Assembly (NCBI GenBank): GCA_026400355.1
Contig: JAPLPE010000043.1
Coordinates: forward strand, 1 to 64,000
Source: Rhodobacterales bacterium
GTDB taxonomy: Bacteria; Pseudomonadota; Alphaproteobacteria; Rhodobacterales; Rhodobacteraceae
Length of the DNA: 64,000 nt
Reading direction: 5' to 3'
Shown: positions 9,431 through 17,075 of the stretch, piece by piece
How positions within the stretch are numbered: position 1 is the first letter of the stretch
Layout of the letters: each line of letters starts with the position of its first letter
Notes under the pieces: model-generated
What the model was told of the DNA's origin: nothing
The model's input: the letters and a program-made list of their open reading frames with translations, nothing else
The model's database searches: none
Made by a program: the position numbers and the translations under genes

Positions 9431-9795
9431 GCCCGCACCACCCCGTCATCACCGATGTCAAAGTAGTCAGCCCGCGACGCCGTAAAGATGTGCCGCTCCA
9501 GCGTCAGCCCCGTCGGCCCGTCCACTGCGCCCAGCGAAAAGGCGATGTTGGCCGAACCCTTGGCCTGCCAGAACAGAAACGCCCCGCAGACCGGACAGAA
9601 CCCCCGCCGCACCTTCTCCGACGACTCATACCAGCGCGGCTCTCCCGTGATCGCGATATCGGCCACCGACACATCTGCATCCGACCACACATGCCCCGAC
9701 ATCTTGCGGCACTGCCCGCAATGACAGGCCGACATGCCAAGAACCGGCCCGGTGATCGCAAAGCGGATGGCACCGCACAGGCACGACCCCCGCAT
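9427..9795 (-). CDS. GFA family protein, second tandem copy
   Basis: This 122-residue protein carries the GFA cysteines C5/C7, C24/C26/C29 and C67/C70. The chosen ATG at 9795 lies two bases after the upstream regulator stop and puts CLCG at the usual distance from the N-terminus; a TTG at 9837 would extend it into the regulator gene and is less likely. It shares the CHC-x2-C and CLCG motifs with its neighbour but is clearly diverged elsewhere. The sequence does not show whether the two copies act on different substrates or form a heteromer. Confidence 0.8.
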   Translation of the reverse strand: MRGSCLCGAIRFAITGPVLGMSACHCGQCRKMSGHVWSDADVSVADIAITGEPRWYESSEKVRRGFCPVCGAFLFWQAKGSANIAFSLGAVDGPTGLTLERHIFTASRADYFDIGDDGVVRA

Positions 9796-9797
9796 CG

Positions 9798-10367
9798 TCA
9801 ATACACCGGCGGCGCGATGACCCAGATGACGACGCAAGGCTCGGCATGGGGGTTCATCCAGGTGAAAGGCTCACCCTTGATGCGGAAACTGTCACCTGGG
9901 AACAGGCTGAACGGCCGGCCCGCGATAGTGACCTCAAGCTGCCCCGAAACGACATATCCCACCTCCTGCGTGGGCCGCGTGACAGGATCGCCCAGCCGCG
10001 CACCGGGCTCGAATGTCGAGTGGATCACCTCGAAGGCATCGGTCAGGTCCGGCGAGAGCAGTTCCTCCACCAGCCCCGCCTCGCGCGAACCGATGGGCCT
10101 GCGCGCCGCACGGCGCACCACATGGCCCTGTTCGACAGCAGGCGCAGCCGCATTGTGAAACAGGCTCGACAGCGACACATCCAGCACATCGGCCAGCGCT
10201 CGCAGATCGGCAATGGACGGCTCCGACATGTCCCGCTCGACCTGGCTCAGCCAGCCGATCGATCGTCCGGTCGCCGTAGCAAGGTCGGCAAGCCGCAGCC
10301 CCCGTGCCTTGCGCAGCGCCCGCAGATCGGCCCCCAGCGTGCCTCCATCCGGCAGATCGTGTTTCAC
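9798..10367 (-). CDS. XRE-family transcriptional regulator with C-terminal cupin domain
   Basis: This 189-residue protein has an N-terminal XRE helix-turn-helix (about 8-65, with the recognition-helix region SIGWLSQVERD) and a cupin sensor domain (about 110-185, with PTQEVGYVVSGQLEV). The GTG at 10367 is preferred because GGGAGAG lies just upstream; the TTG at 10379 would consume that ribosome-binding site. HTH-cupin proteins usually sense a small metabolite and regulate catabolic genes, often including themselves. It is the first gene of the demethylation operon and has a perfect inverted repeat 14 bases before its start, so autoregulation of the operon is likely. Confidence 0.87.
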   Translation of the reverse strand: MKHDLPDGGTLGADLRALRKARGLRLADLATATGRSIGWLSQVERDMSEPSIADLRALADVLDVSLSSLFHNAAAPAVEQGHVVRRAARRPIGSREAGLVEELLSPDLTDAFEVIHSTFEPGARLGDPVTRPTQEVGYVVSGQLEVTIAGRPFSLFPGDSFRIKGEPFTWMNPHAEPCVVIWVIAPPVY

Positions 10368-10380
10368 GCTCTCTCCCAAA

Positions 10381-10409
10381 CCGTGAAATTTTAGGGTCGA
10401 ATTTCACGG
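10381..10409. promoter_or_regulatory. Perfect inverted repeat, likely operator of the XRE-cupin regulator
   Basis: CCGTGAAATT (10381-10390) and AATTTCACGG (10400-10409) form a perfect 10-bp inverted repeat with a 9-base centre. Read on the minus strand, the centre includes TAAAAT, which could be a -10 element, so a bound dimer would block the promoter. It lies directly upstream of the regulator's ribosome-binding site and is the only such palindrome I noticed near the operon. Confidence 0.75.
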
Positions 10410-10443
10410 TGCCAGATTCTACGTGACGGGGAAAGAGCTTTCT

Positions 10444-10908
10444 TCAGGCCACCCCTGCCCGGCCAAAGACCGCCGTCAGGATCGCGGTCAGCGCCAGCGA
10501 ATCCGCCTCGTCAAAGGCCGCAGGCTGGTCACTGTCGATATCGAACACGCCCAGTAGCCGGCCGTTTTCATCCCACACCGGCAGCACAATCTCGGACCGG
10601 GTCGAGGATGAACAGGCGATATGCCCCGGAAACGCCTCCACATCCGGAACCAGTTGCACCACCCCCGTCCGCGCCGCCGCCCCACAGACGCCTCGCGAAA
10701 ACGGGATCACAAGGCACCCGTGCCCGCCCTGATACGGCCCGATCTTGAGCAGTTCCGGCCCCACCGCCCGGTAGAACCCGGTCCAGTCAAACCGGTCATC
10801 CGAAAGGTGAACCTCGCAAGCGACCGTCGCCATTAGCGCCACGGCATCCGTCTCGCCTTCGGTCAGGGCGGCAATGGTCTGGGCGAGGGTCGTGTAATCA
10901 ACATGCAT
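10444..10908 (-). CDS. msrC: Free methionine-(R)-sulfoxide reductase (GAF domain)
   Basis: This 154-residue GAF-domain protein matches the fRMsr (E. coli YebR/MsrC) pattern: WTGFYR, GPYQGGHGC, RGVCG and GHIAC, followed by SEIVLPV and GVFDIDS. The three cysteines of the catalytic and resolving system are present at C65, C75 and C99. The enzyme reduces free Met-R-sulfoxide to methionine with thioredoxin. It precedes the XRE regulator by 34 bases beyond the operator, so it may be separately transcribed. A link to the methionine-forming methyltransferase downstream is possible but only contextual. Confidence 0.85.
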   Translation of the reverse strand: MHVDYTTLAQTIAALTEGETDAVALMATVACEVHLSDDRFDWTGFYRAVGPELLKIGPYQGGHGCLVIPFSRGVCGAAARTGVVQLVPDVEAFPGHIACSSSTRSEIVLPVWDENGRLLGVFDIDSDQPAAFDEADSLALTAILTAVFGRAGVA

Positions 10909-11278
10909 AGTCCGGGCTTTCTGACAACGGGGCAGGGGGTCCTCGGACCCCGCCTTGGCCTGATGGCCAATTCACCAGCGAGGATATTTGGCGCCAGAAG
11001 AAGCATGCAGAAGGGATGACTTCAAGGCGACTGTATCCAAACCCTAAACCTGCCCCCGCCATGGGGCGGATTGTTCACACAAAAGACTTAACCGCCCCAA
11101 AAAGACCTCGTTCGGTCCATCTTCCTGCCGCGGTGAATGGCGATGACAGAAACGTAGCTGCATGGCTTCCCTCGGCGTCGCGTGACAAAGCCCCCACCCA
11201 GAAGCGCGACGTCGAGGATCTGCCATTGTGGCCCGCCCGTCATCCGCTAGGGTGACCGGGCGAAACAGGGGGCCAGCC
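10909..11278. other. Intergenic region between msrC and gamma-glutamyltransferase
   Basis: This 370-base divergent region contains the hairpin element at 10936-10970 and the AT-richer stretch GAGGATATTTGG (10980-10991). The rest (about 11000-11270) shows no gene I can support. Promoters for msrC (leftward) and the transferase gene (rightward) must lie here but I could not pick convincing boxes. Confidence 0.5.
10936..10991. repeat. AAATATCC-type intergenic element with two hairpins (inverted orientation)
   Basis: Perfect hairpins GGGGTCC-TC-GGACCCC (10936-10951) and TTGGCC-TGAT-GGCCAA (10955-10970) are followed by GAGGATATTT (10980-10989), the complement of the AAATATCCTC core seen at 6541. 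It therefore belongs to the same recurrent family as 6541-6590 and 60641-60689 but is reversed. Confidence 0.6.
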
Positions 11279-12856
11279 ATGCGCGATCTGCAGAAACCGG
11301 GACGCTCCACCGTCTATGCAACGAACGGCATGGCCGCGACCTCGCATCCTCTAGCCGCCAAGACCGCCGTCGGCATCCTTGAATCCGGCGGCAACGCTGT
11401 CGACGCCGCCATCGGCGCGGCTGTCCTTCTGGGCATCTGCGAACCCCAGATGACCGGCATCGGCGGTGACTGTTTCGTGCTGCTGACCCCTCCGGGCGAA
11501 GACCGCGTGATCGCACTCAACGGCTCTGGCCGCGCCCCCAAACGCCTCTCCGCCGACGCTATGCGCGCCGCCGGGAACACCACCGTTCCCCTGCGAGGGG
11601 TCGAGGCCGTGACGATTCCCGGCGCCATCGACGCCTTCTGCCGCCTCTCTGCCGACTGGGGCAAACTCCCCCTCGGTCAGAGCCTCGCCCCAGCTATCCG
11701 TTATGCAGAAGAGGGCGTCCCCGTTGCCCCTCGCGTGGCCTTTGACTGGGCCCATCAGGCCGACGCACTCAAGGGCCGCGCGTGCGACGTCTATCTCCTG
11801 AACGGTCAGACCCCCAAGACCGGCCAGATCTTCCGCGCCCCCCGCCAGGCCGAGGTCCTTCGCCGCGTAGCGACCCAGGGCCGCGCCGGGTTCTACGAAG
11901 GCGAGGTTGCCGCCGACATGGTCACCTCGCTTCAGGCGCTGGGCGGCACCCATACCCTTGACGACTTTGCTGCCACCGCCTGCGACTACGGCACGCCCGT
12001 CGTCGGCACCTACGGCCCGCTCGAAGTGCTGGAACATCCCCCCAACGGGCAGGGTACGACCGCGATCCTTCTTCTCAACATCCTCAAACACTTCGACATC
12101 GCCGGGATGGACCCTTTCGGTGCAGAGCGGATTCATATCGAGGCCGAGGCCACCAAGCTCGCCTACGACGCCCGCGACCGCATCATCGCGGACCCTGACC
12201 ACACTACCCGCATCGCCCACATGATCGCACCTGAAACGGCCGCAAAACTCGCGGCCCTCATCGACCCCCACTGCGCCCTGCCCGTCACCCGCCCCGAGAT
12301 CGGCGCGGTTCACAAGGACACGATCCTCATCTCCGTCGTTGATCGCGACCGCATGGCCGTGTCGCTCATCTACTCGATCTTCTGGGGCTTCGGCGCGGGC
12401 CTCGCCTCGGACAGGTTTGGCATCCTCTTCCAGAACCGCGGCGCCGGTTTCAACCTGACCCCGGGCCACGTGAACGAAGCCGCCGGCGGCAAACGCCCCA
12501 TGCACACGATCATCCCCGGGATGCTGAAGGAAGACGGACGCATCCTTGGCCCCTTCGGCGTCATGGGCGGCGCCTACCAGCCGACAGGCCATGCCCGCGT
12601 CGTCTCGAACCTCACCGACTTCGGCATGGACGTGCAGGAGGCGCTCGACGCCCCCCGAAGCTTTCAGCACGGCCCGGCGCTGCAGGTCGAACGCGGCTAC
12701 AGCGATGCCGTTCGTGCCGAGCTGGTCGCAATGGGCCACGCCGTCGAAATCCCCGAAGAGCCCCTCGGCGGCGCACAGATCATCCAGATCGGACAGGACG
12801 GCGTCCTGCGGGCCGGTTCAGACCCGCGCAAGGACGGCGCAGCTTTGGGGTATTGA
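11279..12856 (+). CDS. Gamma-glutamyltransferase family protein
   Basis: This 525-residue N-terminal nucleophile hydrolase has the family features SGGNAVDAAIG near residue 38, GIGGDCF near 61, and the autoprocessing and catalytic threonine in HKDTI (T348), followed by VVDRDRMAVS and GGAYQPTG. Family enzymes cleave gamma-glutamyl bonds of glutathione or related amides. There is no clear Sec signal, so a cytoplasmic or non-classical location is possible. ATG at 11279 is chosen because AGGGGG lies just upstream; a GTG at 11228 is also in frame. It stands alone and converges on hspQ. Confidence 0.87.
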   Translation: MRDLQKPGRSTVYATNGMAATSHPLAAKTAVGILESGGNAVDAAIGAAVLLGICEPQMTGIGGDCFVLLTPPGEDRVIALNGSGRAPKRLSADAMRAAGNTTVPLRGVEAVTIPGAIDAFCRLSADWGKLPLGQSLAPAIRYAEEGVPVAPRVAFDWAHQADALKGRACDVYLLNGQTPKTGQIFRAPRQAEVLRRVATQGRAGFYEGEVAADMVTSLQALGGTHTLDDFAATACDYGTPVVGTYGPLEVLEHPPNGQGTTAILLLNILKHFDIAGMDPFGAERIHIEAEATKLAYDARDRIIADPDHTTRIAHMIAPETAAKLAALIDPHCALPVTRPEIGAVHKDTILISVVDRDRMAVSLIYSIFWGFGAGLASDRFGILFQNRGAGFNLTPGHVNEAAGGKRPMHTIIPGMLKEDGRILGPFGVMGGAYQPTGHARVVSNLTDFGMDVQEALDAPRSFQHGPALQVERGYSDAVRAELVAMGHAVEIPEEPLGGAQIIQIGQDGVLRAGSDPRKDGAALGY

Positions 12857-12861
12857 CCCGG

Positions 12862-12878
12862 GGCGGGTGCAACCCACC
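12862..12878. repeat. GGTGGGT/ACCCACC hairpin element, copy 1
   Basis: GGCGGGT-GCA-ACCCACC forms a seven-base stem with one mismatch between the convergent ends of the gamma-glutamyltransferase and hspQ genes. It matches copies at 16311, 17019 and 17058. It may act as a weak bidirectional terminator. Confidence 0.6.
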
Positions 12879-12886
12879 ACATCCGA

Positions 12887-13213
12887 TCAGTTCAACTGAA
12901 CCTGCAACGGATAAAGCCCATCCTCGAACGGGCCAAACAGATCATCCAGATCCGGATGCTCGACAGGCATGCCCGAGTAATCTGCAATCAGGTTCTGTTC
13001 CGAGACATAGGCTACATAGTAGCTCTGATCATTCTCGGCCAGAAGGTGATAGAACGGCTGATCCTTCTTCGGTCGGCTGTCTTCGGGGATGGCCAGATAC
13101 CATTCCTCCGTATTCGAAAACATGGCATCCACGTCGAAGATAACGCCACGGAAGGGGTGTTTGCGATGGCGGACAATCTGTCCAAGATGGTACTTCGCGC
13201 GTGTCTTAAGCAT
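12887..13213 (-). CDS. hspQ: Heat shock protein HspQ
   Basis: This 108-residue protein matches HspQ throughout: KYHLGQIVRHRKHPFRG, VDAMFSNTEEWY, KDQPFYHLLAEN and YVAYVSEQNL. In enterobacteria HspQ binds hemimethylated oriC and is an allosteric activator of Lon protease. The ATG at 13213 is chosen because it gives the usual family length and has GGGGGA upstream; the frame stays open for another 47 codons without resemblance to the family. Confidence 0.92.
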   Translation of the reverse strand: MLKTRAKYHLGQIVRHRKHPFRGVIFDVDAMFSNTEEWYLAIPEDSRPKKDQPFYHLLAENDQSYYVAYVSEQNLIADYSGMPVEHPDLDDLFGPFEDGLYPLQVQLN

Positions 13214-13437
13214 CGACTCATGTCCCCCGACAAATCTATTACGCGCCCTGCCATGAAAAAGTCCATATTTCTGCATAGTGTCGGTGGGAAACAGTCCGTG
13301 GTGGATGTGACCACAGTGGTGACAATCCCGGCTGCGATCTGACGAAACTGTCACTGCCTGGCCGACGCATCATGGTTCCCACGCGGCCCGAGATCCGCTA
13401 CACTTGCTCAAAACAAAGATAAATGTGGCGAGAGCAG

Positions 13438-14028
13438 ATGAGCAGTTATTCCCGCGCCGTGGCGCTGGTGGTCATTGTGGCAGCCAGCGGATGCGGTGAA
13501 CGGCAGTACACGGCCCCGCGCGAATTGGATAACGCCTGCAGTATCTTGCAGCAGCGGCCGCCCTACGAACGCGCCTTCAAGCAGACCGAACGCAACTGGG
13601 GCGTCCCCGTTTCGGTGCAGATGGCGATCATCTATCAGGAAAGCAAATTCATCGGAAACGCCCGCACCCCGCATCAGTACATGCTGGGTGTCATCCCCGT
13701 GGGCCGGCAATCATCCGCCTATGGCTACAGTCAGGCGCTCGACGGGACATGGGAAGAATACCAGGACGAACGCGGCCGCCACCGGGCCACGCGTGACGAC
13801 ATCTTTGACGCGACCGACTTCATGGGCTGGTACATGTCCCAGACCACCGAATCGCTCGGCATCCCGCTGGACGACACCCGCGACCAGTATCTCGCCTATC
13901 ACGAAGGCCGCACCGGCTATGTCAACGCCAGCTATAGCGACAAGGGCTGGCTTATCCGGATCGCGGGCGATCTGGCCGAACGGGCCGAGATGTACGAAGC
14001 ACAGTTGCGGTCCTGCGGCCGCGACTGA
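13438..14028 (+). CDS. Lipoprotein with lysozyme-like (transglycosylase SLT) domain
   Basis: This 196-residue protein begins with an N-terminal export signal ending at a lipobox-like ASGC near residue 19. The mature part carries AIIYQESKF, whose glutamate fits the catalytic residue of SLT-type transglycosylases, and later GYSQALDGTWEEY, typical of the lysozyme-like fold. Predicted role: cleavage of peptidoglycan glycan strands from a membrane-anchored position. ATG at 13438 is favoured over 13423 because GGCGAGAG precedes it. It is followed after 48 bases by the two-component genes. Confidence 0.8.
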   Translation: MSSYSRAVALVVIVAASGCGERQYTAPRELDNACSILQQRPPYERAFKQTERNWGVPVSVQMAIIYQESKFIGNARTPHQYMLGVIPVGRQSSAYGYSQALDGTWEEYQDERGRHRATRDDIFDATDFMGWYMSQTTESLGIPLDDTRDQYLAYHEGRTGYVNASYSDKGWLIRIAGDLAERAEMYEAQLRSCGRD

Positions 14029-14076
14029 CAGGTCATCAGACCAAAGCCTGTAGTGCCGGGTGATTCAAAAGGTCAA

Positions 14077-15492
14077 ATGACATCCATGGCGGGGCTTGCT
14101 TCAGGATCGGGTTGGACGTCACGGCTGCCGCGTCTGTCGCTGGCGACCCGCTTTGCGCTGGCCTGCGGCGTCGTGCTCAGCCTTGCCGCGTTCGCCATCG
14201 GGGCATGGGTCACATCGCGGATCGAAGTCGCCGTCGTCCATAACTCTGCCGACGCGACAGCGATATACATGGAAAGCTTCCTCTCCCCGCTCTCCGATGA
14301 GTTTTCCAGTCCCGAAGGTCTGGGTCCCGGCGCCAAACGTGCCCTTGAAGAAGTGTTCAACAACACTGCGCTCAAGGACAGGGTCGCCTCCTACAAGATC
14401 TGGTCTGCCAACGGCACGGTCATCGAATCCTCCAACCCCGAGATCGTCGGCCAAACCTTTCTGATCAGCGACGAACTGCGCCGCGCCTGGGCGGGCGAAG
14501 TGGTCGCTGACTACAACGCGCTGGGCAGCGAAGAGGACGTGGCCGAAAGCAAGATGGGTCTGCCTCTCGTCGAAATCTACAGCCCCATCCACGAGGCATG
14601 GTCAGGTCGCATCGTCGCCGTCGCCGAATTCTACGAAGTGAACGAGGATCTTAAACGCGAACTGGCAGAAGCGCGTAATTCAGCCTGGGGCACGGTCATT
14701 GGCATCATTCTGGGTCTGGGCTCCATCCTTTACGGAATCGTCCTGGGCGGCAGCCGCACGATCGAACTTCAGCGCCGCGATCTTGACGCCCGTCTCGAAG
14801 AGCTGGCCGAGCTTTCTGATCGCAACACCGAGCTCCGCCTGCGGGTGCAGGGCGCCGCCGCGCGCTCCGCCGAACAGACCGAGCAGACCATGCGCCGCAT
14901 CGGCGCTGACCTGCATGACGGCGCCGCCCAATACCTCGCCTATGCCGCCCTCCGGCTCGACAGCGTCCGCGACAAACTCTCCCCCGGCGCGGGCGAAGAG
15001 GAACTCGACGCCGTCAAGAATGCCGTCAACAGCGCCATGAAAGAGGTGCGGTCCCTGTCCAAGGGCCTGTCCCTCCCCGAACTGGCGGACCGCCCGGTAA
15101 CGGCCATCATCCGCTCGGCCGCCGAAGCCCACGAGATCCGCACCGGCCACGAAGTTGCCCTGAACCTGACCTGCGACAGTGAACCCGACCTCACGCAGGC
15201 CGCCCGCATCTGCGTCTTCCGTTTCGTCCAGGAAGGGCTGAACAATGCCAGCCGTCACGCCGCCGGGGCAGGGCTCTCCGTGACCCTCTCCTGCCGCGAC
15301 CAGCAGTTGTTCCTCGCCATCCGCGACACTGGTCCCGGCCTCCAGCCCGGCGGTTCGACCGAGTCGAGCGGCCTCGGCCTCTCCGGTCTCCGCGACCGCA
15401 TCGAAAGCCTTGGTGGCACATTCATCGCCCGCACCCACCCCGATAGTGGTACTGAACTTTCTATGGCACTCGAGACAGGAACCGAACCATGA
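14077..15492 (+). CDS. Sensor histidine kinase, NarL-family partner (HisKA_3 type)
   Basis: This roughly 471-residue membrane kinase has a first transmembrane segment near residues 19-45, a periplasmic sensor of about 160 residues, a second transmembrane segment around AWGTVIGIILGLGSILYGI, then the dimerisation/phosphoacceptor box RRIGADLHDGAAQYLAY (the histidine in LHDG) and an ATPase domain with EGLNNASRHA (N box), DTGPGL and GLGLSGLRDR. Start candidates are GTG 14053, ATG 14077 and ATG 14086; none has a decisive ribosome-binding site. The signal sensed is unknown. It overlaps the response regulator by four bases. Confidence 0.87.
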   Translation: MTSMAGLASGSGWTSRLPRLSLATRFALACGVVLSLAAFAIGAWVTSRIEVAVVHNSADATAIYMESFLSPLSDEFSSPEGLGPGAKRALEEVFNNTALKDRVASYKIWSANGTVIESSNPEIVGQTFLISDELRRAWAGEVVADYNALGSEEDVAESKMGLPLVEIYSPIHEAWSGRIVAVAEFYEVNEDLKRELAEARNSAWGTVIGIILGLGSILYGIVLGGSRTIELQRRDLDARLEELAELSDRNTELRLRVQGAAARSAEQTEQTMRRIGADLHDGAAQYLAYAALRLDSVRDKLSPGAGEEELDAVKNAVNSAMKEVRSLSKGLSLPELADRPVTAIIRSAAEAHEIRTGHEVALNLTCDSEPDLTQAARICVFRFVQEGLNNASRHAAGAGLSVTLSCRDQQLFLAIRDTGPGLQPGGSTESSGLGLSGLRDRIESLGGTFIARTHPDSGTELSMALETGTEP

Positions 15493-16130
15493 CCCCGACC
15501 CGGATCGTGATCGCCGACGATCACCCCCTTTACCGCGAAGGCGTCAGCCGGTCCCTTACCGAATCCGGCCGATTCGAGGTTGTGGGCGAGGCCGCAAATG
15601 GCCGCGACGTCTTCGCCCTCGTCCGCCGCGAAAAGCCCGAGGTGGTGCTCCTCGACATCTCCATGCCCGACGGCGGCATCCCCACACTCCGCCAGATCAC
15701 CGCCCTCGAAAACCCACCCTGCGTCGCCATGCTCACCGTCTCCGAAGAGGATGACGACGTCATGCAGGCGCTCAAGGCCGGTGCGTCGGGCTACATCCTC
15801 AAGGGCGTCGGCTCCCGCGAACTCGTCCAGATCGTGACAGACCTGGCCGAAGGCCGCTCCTACGTCGCCCCCTCCCTCGCGATGAAGGTGCTGGCCGCCA
15901 TGAACGCCCCCCGCGCCAGCACCAAGGCCGACCCCATCGACAGCCTGACCAAACGCGAAGAAGACATCCTCCGCCTCGTCGCCGAAGGCAAAAGCAACAA
16001 GGAAGTCGGTGACGACCTCGATCTGCAGGAAAAGACGGTCAAACATTACATGACCACGATCCTGCAAAAGCTCCACGTCAGGAATCGGACCGAAGCCGCG
16101 CTGATCGCCCGCGACAAGTGGAAGGATTGA
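15489..16130 (+). CDS. NarL/FixJ-type response regulator with LuxR helix-turn-helix
   Basis: This 213-residue protein has a receiver domain with D10/D11, phosphoacceptor D56 (LLDISMP), T83 and K105, and a C-terminal LuxR-type DNA-binding domain (about 150-210) with LTKREEDILRLVAEG and KTVKHYMTTILQKL. It is the cognate partner of the kinase just upstream: the ATGA overlap couples their translation. Its target genes are not evident; the region downstream holds an 11-bp phased repeat that could be considered as a target. Confidence 0.92.
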   Translation: MTPTRIVIADDHPLYREGVSRSLTESGRFEVVGEAANGRDVFALVRREKPEVVLLDISMPDGGIPTLRQITALENPPCVAMLTVSEEDDDVMQALKAGASGYILKGVGSRELVQIVTDLAEGRSYVAPSLAMKVLAAMNAPRASTKADPIDSLTKREEDILRLVAEGKSNKEVGDDLDLQEKTVKHYMTTILQKLHVRNRTEAALIARDKWKD

Positions 16131-16191
16131 AAACCCGTCAATCCTCCGCGCGGTACTGAAACGGGGCGTCTTTCCCCCGGATGCAGTGAAA

Positions 16192-16235
16192 AATACCGAC
16201 GCAATACCGACGTGTTACCGACGCAATACCGAAAC
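16192..16235. repeat. 11-bp direct repeat array, locus A (four units of AATACCGACGC type)
   Basis: Four contiguous 11-base units occur: AATACCGACGC, AATACCGACGT, GTTACCGACGC and AATACCGAAAC. Eleven bases is close to one helical turn, so the units face the same side of the DNA. The array lies 62 bases after the response regulator stop and 109 bases before the RluA start. A second array with the same unit is at 60810-60864. Confidence 0.85.
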
Positions 16236-16310
16236 CCCGTTTCCCGCTGAATCAACGCGTTAACCACTGATTCGCCCGGGCCCCTGTCCCTTTTTTCTCA
16301 ACCTGCGTAG

Positions 16311-16327
16311 GGTGGGTGAAACCCACC
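16311..16327. repeat. GGTGGGT/ACCCACC hairpin element, copy 2
   Basis: GGTGGGT-GAA-ACCCACC is a perfect seven-base stem preceded by GCGTAG. It lies 17 bases upstream of the RluA start codon, so it could fold in the 5' leader. Confidence 0.65.
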
Positions 16328-16343
16328 ACCCCGGATTCCACTT

Positions 16344-16991
16344 TTGGACGACACCTACAACCCGCCCCAGGACCCCCTCGTCGTCCTCCACGCCGACCAC
16401 GAAGTCGTCCTGGTCGACAAACCCGCGGGCCTCCTCTCCGTGCCCGGCAAGGGCGAACACCTGTCCGATTGCCTGATCGCCCGCGTGCAAAAGGCCTTCC
16501 CCACAGCCCTCCTCGTCCACCGCCTCGACCGCGATACCTCGGGCGTCATGATCTTCGCGCTGACGCCTCACGCACAGCGCCACCTCGGCCTGCAATTCGA
16601 AAACCGCCAGACGAAAAAGACCTATATCGCAAGGGTCTGGGGCGAGATGACAGAGAAGGAAGGTACCGTCGACCTCCCCATCATCGTCGACTGGCCGAAC
16701 CGCCCCCTGCAAAAGATCGACCACGAAACGGGCCGACCCGCCGTCACCGACTGGCGCGTCGTCCGGTCAGGCGACGGCGAAACCCGCGTCCGCCTGATGC
16801 CCCGGACGGGCCGGTCCCACCAGTTGCGCGTCCACATGCTGGCACTTGGCCACCCGATCCTTGGCGATCCGTTCTATGCCACCGGCCCCGCCCGCGATCA
16901 CCCGCGCCTCATGCTCCATTCCGAAACCCTCCAGTTCCGCCACCCCGACGGCGGCAAAGGCATGCGCATCACCGCCAAAGCCCCGTTCTGA
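16344..16991 (+). CDS. RluA-family RNA pseudouridine synthase
   Basis: This 215-residue protein has the catalytic motif HRLDRDTSG (aspartate nucleophile), KTYIARVWG, and RTGRSHQLRVHM, all typical of the RluA family that isomerises uridine in 23S rRNA or tRNA. The length matches the short RluA-type enzymes without an S4 domain, suggesting dual rRNA/tRNA specificity, which is inference. The start codon is TTG at 16344; no ATG or GTG lies in frame at a suitable distance. Copies of the GGTGGGT element flank the gene on both sides. Confidence 0.87.
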   Translation: MDDTYNPPQDPLVVLHADHEVVLVDKPAGLLSVPGKGEHLSDCLIARVQKAFPTALLVHRLDRDTSGVMIFALTPHAQRHLGLQFENRQTKKTYIARVWGEMTEKEGTVDLPIIVDWPNRPLQKIDHETGRPAVTDWRVVRSGDGETRVRLMPRTGRSHQLRVHMLALGHPILGDPFYATGPARDHPRLMLHSETLQFRHPDGGKGMRITAKAPF

Positions 16992-17018
16992 AACAAGAAC
17001 ACCGGCGCGACCACGTAG

Positions 17019-17035
17019 GGTGGGTGCAACCCACC
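17019..17035. repeat. GGTGGGT/ACCCACC hairpin element, copy 3
   Basis: GGTGGGT-GCA-ACCCACC is a perfect seven-base stem preceded by CGTAG, located 27 bases after the RluA stop codon. It is immediately followed by copy 4, giving a double element between convergent genes. Confidence 0.7.
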
Positions 17036-17057
17036 GCCTCCCGATCACAGGCGTAGG

Positions 17058-17075
17058 GCGGGGTTCACCCCGCCA
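17058..17075. repeat. GGCGGGG/CCCCGCC hairpin element, copy 4
   Basis: GGCGGGG-TTCA-CCCCGCC is a perfect seven-base stem preceded by GCGTAG, overlapping the stop codon (17065-17067) of the minus-strand hydrolase. The stem bases differ from copies 1-3 in a compensatory way (CCCCGCC for ACCCACC), which supports selection on the fold rather than the primary sequence. Confidence 0.65.

Noticed and set aside
11228-11278. An earlier GTG start for gamma-glutamyltransferase
   Set aside because: The extra 17 residues lack a signal peptide or family similarity and the downstream ATG has the better ribosome-binding site.
16192-16235. The 11-bp repeats as coding for a repeat peptide
   Set aside because: Frames crossing them are short, lack ribosome-binding sites, and are not shared in both loci.
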